In this document: positions 1 to 10,000 of the stretch, piece by piece | Layout: each line of letters opens with the position of its first letter | How positions within the stretch are numbered: position 1 is the stretch's first letter | Assembly (NCBI RefSeq): GCF_932526225.1 | Contig: NC_064045.1 | Coordinates: forward strand, 12,890,442-12,954,441 | Length of the DNA stretch: 64,000 nt | Direction: 5' to 3' | Source: Nematostella vectensis | Lineage: Eukaryota; Cnidaria; Anthozoa; Actiniaria; Edwardsiidae | The notes under the pieces: model-generated | Seen by the model: the letters and a program-made list of their open reading frames with translations, nothing else | What the model was told of the DNA's origin: nothing | Database searches by the model: none | Translations under genes and position numbers: made by a program

Positions 1-1891
1 ACATACCTTTTTCCAACAGACCTCAAAAAGCGAATTTGTAAAAACCGTTTTAACGGCAAATTCAAATTTACAGTATCTGACCATTGTTTTCAACAATTAA
101 AATATTCAGAGGGAATTTTCTTTCCCTAAACGAGACATCTACAGTAAAAGGGAAAGAAAACAGAAAAAGCAGAATAATTACACATACCTTTTTCCAACAG
201 ACCTCTAGAAGCGAATTTGTAAAAACCTAGATAAATTAGGAAGTGTAAGAAAAATTTGCATTCTCAAATCATACAGGTGAATCTAATGAAAAAATACATA
301 TTTACACTATATCATCACTATATCCCCCCACCTCATCTAAACTACAGATGTAGAACATGACGAACTGTATGTGACAACACGCGTGGGTCGGCAGAATGAC
401 TTTCTCAAAACTCTGGCGAGAGATAAAGATGGCAAGTTAGTGGAATCTTTTAACTTCGAATAAGTTGAACTCTTAACTGAACTGTTTTACCCTTGAGAGT
501 TTGAGTTGCACTCAACAGTAAAACCCCACTAACTCGTAGTCACTGTAATGTCAATATATTTCACTTGGTCAAATTCCGACAACTGGAATTTTTCTCTCAT
601 TTCTACGATTTTACTTCTTATTTTGGATGTTTGAGATTGATGGGTGTGGGTTTTATGGGGTATATAAATGAGATGACGTGCCCTAACTTTATAATTATCA
701 CAACCCTATGGCGTGGCCTCTTTTATTACATGCGACATGGGCTGTAACAGAGGCAGCTGAACCATACTTCAATCATACTTGAATCTTGCTATAACCATAC
801 AGTACCATAGGGCTGCCATAAATAGCAAACCTAATATTTACGGCGTGTTTAAGACGATGCATGCTCGTTTGCCCGCAGTGTGTGCGAGGGGGAGTGAGAA
901 TAACCAGAATAACCTTTAAAAATGGAGGCAAATGCCCTAGCCTACAACAGGCCGGTCAGCCTTTGGCATACTATGACCGCCCCGAGGGTCTCGCACTAAC
1001 CCAAACATAATCCCATTGGGTGTACTACAACTATTCCCCTCACTCACTCACTCACTCACTCACTCACTCACTCACTCACTCACTCACTCACTCACTCACT
1101 CACTCACTCACTCACCTCACTCACCTCACTCACCTCACTCACCTCACTCACCTCACTCACCTCACTCACCTCACTCACTCACTCACCTCACTCACCTCAC
1201 TCACCTCACTCACCTCACTCACCTCACTCACCTCACTCACCTCACTCACCTCACTCACCTCACTCACCTCACTCACCTCACTCACCTCACTCACCTCACT
1301 CACCTCACTCACCTCACTCACCTCACTCACCTCACTCACTCACTCACTCACTCACTCACTCACTCACTCACTCACTCACTCACTCACTCACTCACTCACT
1401 CACTCACTCACTCACTCACTCACTCACTCACTCACTCACTCACTCACTCACTCACTCACTCACTCACTCACTCACTCACTCACTCACTCACTCACGCACT
1501 CACGCACTCACGCACGCACTCACGCACTCATTCACGCACACACTCATTCACTCACGCACGCACGCACGCACGCACGCACGCACTCATACAACAGGACTCT
1601 AGTTGGTGATAGGTGACCATACCCACTAAACACAAGTGTCCATATTGAAACTTGTCCTCACCTTCACCAGGTAGCCAAACAACTCAGTACTGGAGTCTAG
1701 ACTGAGTTCATCTGAAAATCAGAAATGAGTCTTAAGATGTAACTTTATGCTCCAATAGTGTTGATTATACATACTATAGGGAGTTTAAGCAAGGACGACA
1801 TCAACGAGATACAGATGGGCGAAGGAATAACAACGGCGCTTAATTATTATGATTGAGAAGAGTGGGAAACTTAGAAGAGTGGAAAACTTAC
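1..1891. other. Non-coding stretch, probably an RRN3 intron
   Basis: The last recognisable RRN3 exon ends at 1892 and no further RRN3 exon was found to its left, so this is probably intron. It holds a direct repeat of about 46 bp (1-46 and 182-227) and a large CTCA-based microsatellite (about 1037-1586). The rest is AT-rich sequence in which I see nothing. The repeat at 182-227 contains, on the minus strand, a possible 17-nt microexon between an AG and a GTATGT, but it has no RRN3 similarity and I do not call it. Confidence 0.5.
1037..1586. repeat. CTCA / CCTCACTCA compound microsatellite
   Basis: About 550 bp of almost pure tandem repeat. The outer parts are CTCA tetramers. The centre (about 1108-1330) is a 9-bp unit CACCTCACT, and the right end degrades into CGCA/CTCA mixtures. 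All forward frames are open only because the repeat lacks stop codons; the resulting Ser/Leu/Thr/His peptides are not genes. Such an array is expected to vary in length between individuals and to be hard to assemble. Confidence 0.97.
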
Positions 1892-4800
1892 TAGCAGGGA
1901 AACAGAAATCCCTCATGTACTTGAATAGGATGTCCATCAGAGAGTCTAGCATAGCTGCCATCTCGCTCTCCTCGGAAGCTTTATCTGGAGATTCAGGATT
2001 CAGTTCCTGCAAAGGAATCACAGTGAGCTCTAGCCGGCTCTTTGAAATACTTGTTTTTTTTTTTTTTTAATTTTGGAACCCTGTGGTGCTAAGGGCCAAG
2101 GTGCTCTGGGTTGACTTGTGCCAGTGCATCTAGGCCTTTATGGCAACTCTTCCATTTCGGAGGCCTCATCATTGTTAATGTTCATGTATTTTGAGTTTCA
2201 TAGCTGAAACTCTAACAAGCGAGTATGAGGCCTCGAAATCTCGGGTGGGCCAAAGGTCGCCGCTACATCTAGGGAACTCCGAAACCTATGCCTCCCACCC
2301 TTTGTTTATCAGATCACTGCTACACTTAGGGTACTACAAACCCTATGAGCCATGCCCCTCTCTTTACCAGATCGACTTCAAACTGTGTAGCATCATCTTC
2401 CTCCGTTTGTCTATCCTCGAGCTCATGTTTTGGTACCTCAACCTGCAGACGGAAGGCGTGGAAGTCATCTGTTCAAGTTTGAATTTTGACATAAGCCCAA
2501 CATAACGACATGAACATAATGACATAAGAGAAAAAACTTTTATGTCATTATGTCCATGTCGTTACGTTGGGCTTAAAAGAGTGCACACAACTTTGTTGTT
2601 ATGTCACTAATGTGCACAAAGCGTTAGTCTTCGCAAAACGGATAAAACATATAAATCACCATGGAAACATTAAAAATATCAGCATTGGCCAAAAGAAACG
2701 CAAATTTGTACTATTGTAAAGCTTTCGCTAAATTGCAATGAACTGGCAAAACTAAATGCATGCTTTAGTGGTAACATCAACCTCGGCCCATGAAAACTTG
2801 GTATTTGCCCTCCCTGTTCCCTACAAGTGTCAATTGTCGACCCCTAAGTGAATAGAGTATCTTATGTCAATCTTAGTGACATGGTTGATGAATACTTCCA
2901 GAACCTCTCCCCTTAGGGTAGGCGCTGTACTCTCCCCCCCCCCCCCCCCACTATCATGCTACTGTACGTCTTACATCAATCTTGGTGATGTGGTTGATGA
3001 CTAGTTCCAGGATTTCTCCTCTAAGGGTGGGGATGTACCATGTGACCTGGAGTGTGTTGCTCACATAACTTGTCTGTCCAAACAATTTTATATTTCAGAA
3101 TGGTATACACATAAATTGCAGGTAAAAAAAAAAACCAGACTCGCATATCAGGGCTTTCATTAACTTTCAGAGTAGGCGGTGGAGATTGATAAGTAGGTAG
3201 TGGAAGTTATTTTATCTTTTTAGTTCAAATAAAACTTAAGTCCACTTTAAAAAAAAAAGCAGCCGGCGCTCGATGGATAATAGCCAGTTCTTCCGCCGGC
3301 CTAATGAAACCCCTGCAGATGCTTTTGTTTTTGTACAGGTTGATTGAATTTTCATTCTCCCTCCACCCAATGTGGCCAGGTTATGAATTTCCAAAAGAAC
3401 AAATCGATTGCACTTACAGTGAATTGTTTTTCAAAGGAAAGATAAGGCTTTGTATCTATTCTTATTCTATTGTATTTATTCTTATTTGAGAACAAATGTT
3501 GTGTCAGAATTCTATTCTTTTGTGTTCGGCGCAACTATCTTAATACCAATATTTTTTTCCAATATCCAAAGAAAAGGTATTTTCTAAGATCAATATTGAA
3601 ATGCGCCCTTTAAACCTTGTGAGTGTAATTTTCCGCCTCACCTGGAATACTTGATGTCTCTTTATGTATGGAAAGCACTCAGATAAAACAGGAAGTAAAA
3701 ACTTTGGGGTCCTGTTTACAAGATAAAATGGGTAAAACAATAGGTAAACATTGTTTTTAACATGTAGGTTCAATTTTTAGAATTTACATGCTAATCCCAG
3801 ATGACATCAAATGGTGCTAGATAAGCTAGAAATTGAGAAAAACCACCCCAAGCACACCCAGTTTGCAAAAAGATACTCTTATGGCTTGTTAATACACAAG
3901 ATAATCTGTCTTTAGCCGTAAGCTTGGGTGACTGAGCAAAAATGCTACGATCCAAAGGGACAGAAAAATAGGTGTGGTCAAAGTAATTTTAACCTCTAGT
4001 AGATAGCGAATGGGTGTATAGTAAAAAAGTTAGAAACTTTTGGAGTTTTCCATACATTGTTGTGAACCTATTTCCTAATATTCTGTTAAGAAATCACTTT
4101 ATCTATATGAATTCATCGATGTGCAATCATCTTGTGATACACCCTTCAAATACCCTGAGGGGTGAGGGCTTTCATTAAGTTTCAGAGTAGGCGGTGTAGA
4201 TTGACAAGTAGGGGGTGAAAGTTAAGGTGCTTAGAAAGTGGAGGTGGAACCTCGGGACTAATGTTCTTATCTAAACTCATGAGGGAACTTAATATCCCAA
4301 AGATGTATTTTATTTCATTAGTTCAAATAAAACTTAAATCCTCTGCTATGGCCTAATGAAACCCATATGAGTATCGCAACCGTGACCAAAGCCTGGGAAT
4401 TAGGGCTTACATAGGAACAACATCCAGCACTGCCTGCAATGCATCATGGGTATTGGCAAAGGCTTGTTCTTGTTCTAAAGAAAGAAGATTCAGAGAGGGT
4501 GTTTAGAAAAAGTAATTCATTGGCTTTTTACAGCAGAGATAAAACAAGAAAGACTTCAAATGTTACCTTCTTTAATCAAATCTTCTGCTGTCTTGCCCTT
4601 GGGAACATCTGTAATGAATTAAAAAATAAATTTGTAAGCAAATAGAAATCTGCCACAAGATTACCACATAGTGGGGTTCGGTGGCAGCCACTGATTGACT
4701 GAATGAAAAAACAATGCTTTATTATTGATCCCACATCTTCTACAACAAAAAGAAGTTAAAAATTAACAATTCAATGGAATATCCAATATCCATTGTTTAT

Positions 4801-6805
4801 GGGATTCGCTGTATCAAGATGTATCAACATACTCGGCATAAAGTGTTTTATTAACATCTTCAAGCATGCTCTGAGGTAGTAGGTCTGTGCTGATACAAGA
4901 ACTGTCAAGAACTCAATAAACTCTTGGACGGTATCATGGTCAGAAGATGCCCAGTCAACTCGCTGAAAAATACAAAAAAGGAAATACATGTACAGTAATC
5001 AAGTACAGGAGGCACCCTTAATAAGTGGTGACCCTCAGGACTGTGGAAGGTGGCCATTTAAATCTAGAAGATCATATTTAGATCTAGATCTGTGCATACC
5101 ATAGAATATTCTGACAAATTTGCATACACATGCTCACCAACACTGTACCGACAAGTGTTTCACAGGACTTGTTCAGTAAAGAGACACATCCCTTCAAAGC
5201 CTTTAGATATCGCTGCAGGTACAGAGGCTGTCCAAAAAAGAAAAATCATTTTATTATATGTAGTAAGTTAAATACATTTAGTGACCAGCAATGTTTATTG
5301 GGTTCATGTGTAACTATATGTACATTGATAAATCTTGGTCGCTAAATGCCATTGGATGTTTTAGGGGCACATAAACAAGAACACAACATTTCTCAAACCT
5401 ATTTTGCTAATTTAGGAATCACAGGTGATCCTGTATTTTGCTTTTCAGCATATGGGCCCCTCACCTCTGCTGAAACAAGTTCAATTCCCAGTTGAGACAT
5501 GGGGAGTATGATATCTTTCTATTTCTCTTACCGAAATTTGACTTGAATGTATGTCCACTTACTAAAAGCTTGTTTTCTTCATTTACAAAACGGGCTTATG
5601 TAATGTGTATTAGTCAAGAATTAAAAATGAAAAGTCCTTAGAACATGACTGATAACAGCTCTAAATACTTTTTTTTTATTATTATCTCATTTTTTAATAC
5701 CAATCATGAATGGATTATATTATTTGAAATAGCTTTTACATTTAGAGTATTTATTGTTACTGACCTTTAAATAAGGATCTCCTAGCTTATAGACCAGAAA
5801 ATCGTAGTCACCTCTTTTACCCTGGTGAGATTGAAAAGAATAGACCCCAATTTTACATATATTCACCCCATTAAAAGCAAAGATAAGTAAGTCACAGGGA
5901 GATAAAATTAGTAGTTTAGCATAATAACAAGTCCTTGTACAGAGTGAGTAGTATACCACAGTGAAAGCTAGTTTAACACCTTTGCTTCTAGCCCAAAACC
6001 AAACATCCAGTTCAAGTTTTGCTTTAATGTTGCAAATTGATACTTTGTATACAATGGTTATTATTGGTCTTAGGTTCTTTCATCTGTGTACATAATTTGT
6101 ACTCATGCAAATTCTAATCCAAGTATGTAGGTTTGCTCCACATAAGAGCAATAATCAGTTGAGCTGTTGACTCTAGATGCAGTTTAAAATAATATAAATG
6201 TGACACTTCAACAAGGAACAGCACCAGCTGTAACATGTTCAAGATTCCTGGCAGATGTGACTATAATACCATTCACTATAGTGAATATAATATATAGTAA
6301 TTCTATAGCCTTTAACATTTTCTTGAAAATGACAAGTAACTCACAACAAAATAAATTACAACCATTGAAAGGGGATTCATAGTTGATTTCCAGTGTAGAG
6401 GGGCAGGACCAAATCTTATTTGGCCCAGATCCAAGCAAAGCCCTTTTAAAGCTTCAAAAGGCATAAGCGGGGATGCTATTAGGACGGTTCATTGGTTGAA
6501 AAGGCGCCTGGTTAAAACTGAAACTTTTAATTGTCCCTAATATGTAAGTTGGTTTCTTGTAGTGTTGTAACGGACATATTCCTAATACTAGCCTTAACAC
6601 ACGAATATCACGGTTAGCAAAGTACCTTGTGATAATTCTCCAGCGCTTGGCTCATCAACAACACTCCTACGAGACCTGGACTCGAACCTTTCGACTCCAC
6701 AACATCATCTTCACCGTCACTCTCAACACCCCGGATCAAGTCAGAACATGGCGTTTTTTCACTTGTATCCTCAGGCTCCTTGCTTTCGCCCGACATAATT
6801 GACAT
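1892..6805 (-). CDS. RRN3: RRN3 / TIF-IA, RNA polymerase I initiation factor (5' part, gene continues left of window)
   Basis: RRN3 bridges RNA polymerase I to the rDNA promoter factor SL1 in the nucleolus and makes rRNA synthesis responsive to growth signals. Nine phase-compatible exons on the minus strand: 6805-6626, 5821-5765, 5227-5138, 4962-4833, 4608-4567, 4474-4411, 3711-3642, 3073-2975 and 2006-1892, giving 282 codons. Family signatures seen include LVSAQTYYLRACLKML (exon 4), HDALQAVLDVVPM (exon 6), LLPVLSECFPYIKR (exon 7), IPTLRGEILELVINHITKID (exon 8) and LDSLMDILFKYMRDFC (exon 9), in the order found in animal RRN3. The N-terminus is acidic and Ser-rich. Two ATGs (6805 and 6796) could start it; I use the first. 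Roughly the C-terminal half is outside the window. The gene is head-to-head with HAGH. Identity is confident; small-exon limits are predicted. Confidence 0.88.
2492..2575. repeat. Long near-perfect hairpin
   Basis: Two arms of about 37 bp (2492-2528 and 2539-2575) are almost perfect reverse complements around a short A-rich loop; the outer arm begins TAAGCCCAACATAACGACAT. It lies in an RRN3 intron. It could be a small foldback transposable element or a replication-derived palindrome. No target-site duplication is obvious. Confidence 0.85.
2866..2933 (-). pseudogene. Decayed tandem duplicate of RRN3 exon 8
   Basis: On the minus strand this stretch matches the 3' two-thirds of the functional exon at 2975-3073. 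It shares GGAAGTATTCATCAACCATG-like sequence with the exon's GGAACTAGTCATCAACCACA. The copy has an inserted base that breaks the frame, and its donor reads ATAAG where the exon has GTAAG. A poly-C run at about 2935-2949 sits where the similarity ends. It is best read as a dead exon copy rather than an alternative exon. Confidence 0.75.
3151..3312. mobile_element. MITE-like repeat, copy A
   Basis: Starts GGGCTTTCATTAACTTTCAG and ends GGCCTAATGAAACCCC, so the ends are imperfect inverted repeats. A second copy with the same internal sequence (AGAGTAGGCGGTG, AGTTCAAATAAAACTTAA) lies at 4166-4364. Both are in RRN3 introns. The transposon family is not known to me. Confidence 0.65.
4166..4364. mobile_element. 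MITE-like repeat, copy B
   Basis: Same family as 3151-3312: start GGGCTTTCATTAAGTTTCAG, end GGCCTAATGAAACCC. It is about 35 bp longer because of extra internal sequence around 4230-4300. Each copy lies in a different RRN3 intron. Confidence 0.65.
5445..5575 (+). repeat. SINE-like dispersed repeat (degenerate copy)
   Basis: Shares a block (CTCACCTCTGCTG, then TTCAATTCCCAGTTGAGACA) with 49865-50000. In the better-preserved copy the block reads CTCGATCCCCGGTCGAGACA, resembling a tRNA T-arm/B box. Both copies continue into a similar CTTTCT...ACTTACTAAAAGC tail. This suggests a tRNA-derived SINE, but no A box or terminal duplication was identified. Confidence 0.4.
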
Positions 6806-7037
6806 CAGTTAACCACAAACTATATTTCTGTGGTTATTATAGCAACCAAAGGTCGAAACAGAGAAGGAAATGGACTCATTTTTGGCACACTTTGAAGCCA
6901 TGTTTCTAAACTTTAAAAAGAGTGTTTGACTAGGCGTTCCCCGTCAGGCCGAGTAAGACTAAATCAACTATCCCTAGACCTCCTATTGTTCTATAGAACA
7001 CTCGATCGTGGATCGAGCAGGTACTATAGAATCGCAA
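6806..7037. promoter_or_regulatory. Shared RRN3/HAGH divergent promoter region
   Basis: Only 232 bp separate the two start codons, which point away from each other, so both promoters and 5' UTRs must lie here or overlap. I see no convincing TATA box. A small palindromic stretch (ACTCGATCGTGGATCGAG) lies at about 7001-7018. The promoter assignment follows from gene layout and is not tested. Confidence 0.55.
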
Positions 7038-10000
7038 ATGTTGAGGGCCATTGTCTGTAATAACTTTGCAGTTGCTGCCGTTTATGTCCGGTTTTTAGGA
7101 CAAAGAAGTAACTCTCTGTCATCAGCTCGTGCTCCAGCAAGATTGGGTATGGATTGTATATATTTCTTTGTCATTACCAGTCATAATAGAAGACTCTTGA
7201 AATTATTAAACCCCTTTAAAAACATCTGTTGCATATAGAGTCCCCCGTTTGTCATCACCATAAATTACCCCCAATCATTTTATTTCGAAGAGATAATGTA
7301 TAAAATTATGTCTCCTTTCTCTTTTATCTGGTAATTTGACAACTGTTTCAAAGGGTAGTTTACAAACATTTCAAACGAGGTATGAATTAAACTGTGGCGG
7401 TGGAAAGGGGGGGGGGGGGGGTGAGTATGGGCTGTTTGGTGGAATTGAGAAAAAGAAAAATGGTATGACATGTTCAAAGTCTGATGACATAATCTGCTTG
7501 GGATGCCTGTGGTAAGTGTTACTGCAAGAAAGCTGGTGATTAATGGTTGTTGATGCATACCTGCCAACTCTCCCAGTTTTACCGTTTTTTTATCAAATCT
7601 CCCGGTCTCCCTGTTTTACCTTAAATCTCCCGGTTTATGACCAAATTTTAATCAGTCGAGTTGTTTTTGAACTAAAAGTTGGATTTTAGCCACAAAGTTA
7701 TGCAATTCTTATAATTTGTATTCAAGTTATGACGTTTTCAGGTTTTTCGAGAAAAATGAGCCTTTTCCAGGCGTTTCTTGTAGACCACAGGGCTACTACC
7801 GCAATACTGAAATGCTTGCATATATCGACTAATCAAGTTTGACCATATTTTCGTGCGAATTGTTGAGAAATTGTCTAATACTTTGGAGCCGTTTTTGCGC
7901 GAGTTTGTAAGTTGGCTTTATTGTAAATCAATGCTCATCAGAGAGAATTTATAGGCACTCTGTGGTCAGGATACAATGGAATAAAATTCAGGCCTCTCAA
8001 AAAGTAGTTGAGATTGACGTTCTTGACACTGAATCATTAGTCCAGTCAATCTAGTGTTTTACCAAAAAGTAATTGCAACGCAAGTAGTTTTGAAAGGGAA
8101 CATCGCTAAAATTTCGATCAAAGTTTTCACCATTTTATCATATTTTATCAAATAAATATAAACTAAGATCATTGTACAAGCGTAATAACGTTTGAATATA
8201 TTATTCAGAATATTTGTTATAAAGTTGAATGAATTTCTGGAAAAACAGACTTATTTTAGCTATCATCTTTTCTTTCGCTTTACGATAGGGTACCCAACAA
8301 CAATAAGAGAACAAAAGAACACACATATCTTCGAGCAAAACTCTGTGATTTGCTAATCCCACCGCCCCACCTCCCTCATCCCGTACCCCCTCCCCTCTTA
8401 AGTAATCTCCCAGTTTTTTTGTCTGGGGGTTGGCAGGTATGGTTGATGACTCTTGGGGAGTATTGAATTGTTAGGTGTATTGACTGTGTTATAAACTTTC
8501 AAAGAAAATGTGACAGAACTGTAGCATCTTTTATTATACCTGAACAGGGGTTCATAAGTAGGGGTAATCATCTGTATTATATTAGTGCCTTGTAGCACTT
8601 TTGTGGACAAGGCTATTTTTAGATGCATGAGTGACACAAGTCTGTACGAGCAAATTGCAGTAAGAAAGAATAATGTTTGTAATCATCATCTGTCAGTTTT
8701 GTTTTGTTTACCAAAAAAAATCAGGGGCGGATCCAGGATTTCAAAATGGGGGGTGGATAATGGCCAGATAGATGGCTTATAACTGATCCAGTGGTTCTTG
8801 GTGGTCACATAGGTCTAACAATACTTTACGCTGAATTGGATTTGTCACATCAGCAAAGTCAAGCAGGTGAAGGCACATTGAGAAATTTATTTTCGTCAAA
8901 CAAAGTGACTTCAATTTTTTTTTACTCAAAAAAGGGGGGTGGATATCCACCCAATCCATCTTCCCTATATCCGCCCCTGGAATGTGTAAGAGTTGATTGC
9001 CCCTACTACTGAGCCCCTGCTCTAAATTCGTGTCTTTACATAGGTTGCATTACAAGACACTTGACATCTTCATCACCACCCATAGCACATTCTAAAGAAG
9101 TGACCATGGTACAAGATGACATGAAGATAAGACTTCTCCCAGCCCTTTCCGATAATTACATGTACCTGCTTGTTGATCCTAAAACCAAAGAAGCAGCAGT
9201 GGTAGACCCTGTTGAACCAGAGAAGGTAAAGATTGTACCCCCCTCATTCATGGCCATAGCAGGCCTTAGAGGGGGGGGGGAGACATAAAACATTTAGGGG
9301 GGATAGCTCCAGTCTACTGGTCATTCAGAGGGTTGTCCAATACTCCGAAAAATTTATGCATGGCATTGTCTAAAATGATGGAGGCCACTAGAGCGTAAAG
9401 AATGAGGTAAAACAATAAGGGAACAATACCATGCATAAAAATGGGTATTGGACTAGTATTATCATTCAGGAAGAAGTAAAACTAACATTATTACCAACAA
9501 ACTGACATCATCCTTCACCGTCACTTATCAATTATATAGATTTCATAATGTTGTTTGAATACCAGGTTGGGGGGAGAGTGGTGAAGGCACAGCCGTAGCC
9601 TTATTCAGAAAGGAGCAGTAAAGCTTACCACATTCCCACCAACCCCATCACCACCACTTCTTATCAATCGAATAAGATAGATTTTATCATGTAGGATACC
9701 ATTTCCAGGTAGTAACTGCTGTCCAGGAAGAAGGAGTAAGGCTAACCACATTCCCAGCAAACCAGTTTCATCCATCACCATCAATTCTTATCAATTGAAT
9801 AAGATAGATTTCATCATGTAGGATACTATTTCAAGGTAGTAACTGCTGTCCAGGAAAAAGGAGTAAGACTAACCACATTCCCAGCAAACCAGTTTCATCC
9901 ATCACCATCAATTCTTATCAATTGAATAAGATAGATTTCATCATGTAGGATACTATTTCAAGGTAGTAACTGCTGTCCAGGAAAAAGGATTAAGACTAAC

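Noticed and set aside
182..227. 17-nt minus-strand microexon candidate for RRN3
   Set aside because: Phase fits, but the encoded residues do not resemble RRN3 and the sequence is part of a direct repeat.
1016..1616. Two long overlapping open frames of Ser/Leu/Thr/His repeats
   Set aside because: They are translations of the CTCA/CCTCACTCA microsatellite, open in several frames for lack of stop codons; no gene signals.
5445..5575. A tRNA gene
   Set aside because: Only the B-box-like half is present; no acceptor stem, anticodon loop or A box can be drawn.
6200..6438. Opposing 60-76-residue frames
   Set aside because: They lie in an RRN3 intron, have no splice signals or family similarity, and contain hydrophobic AT-rich noise.
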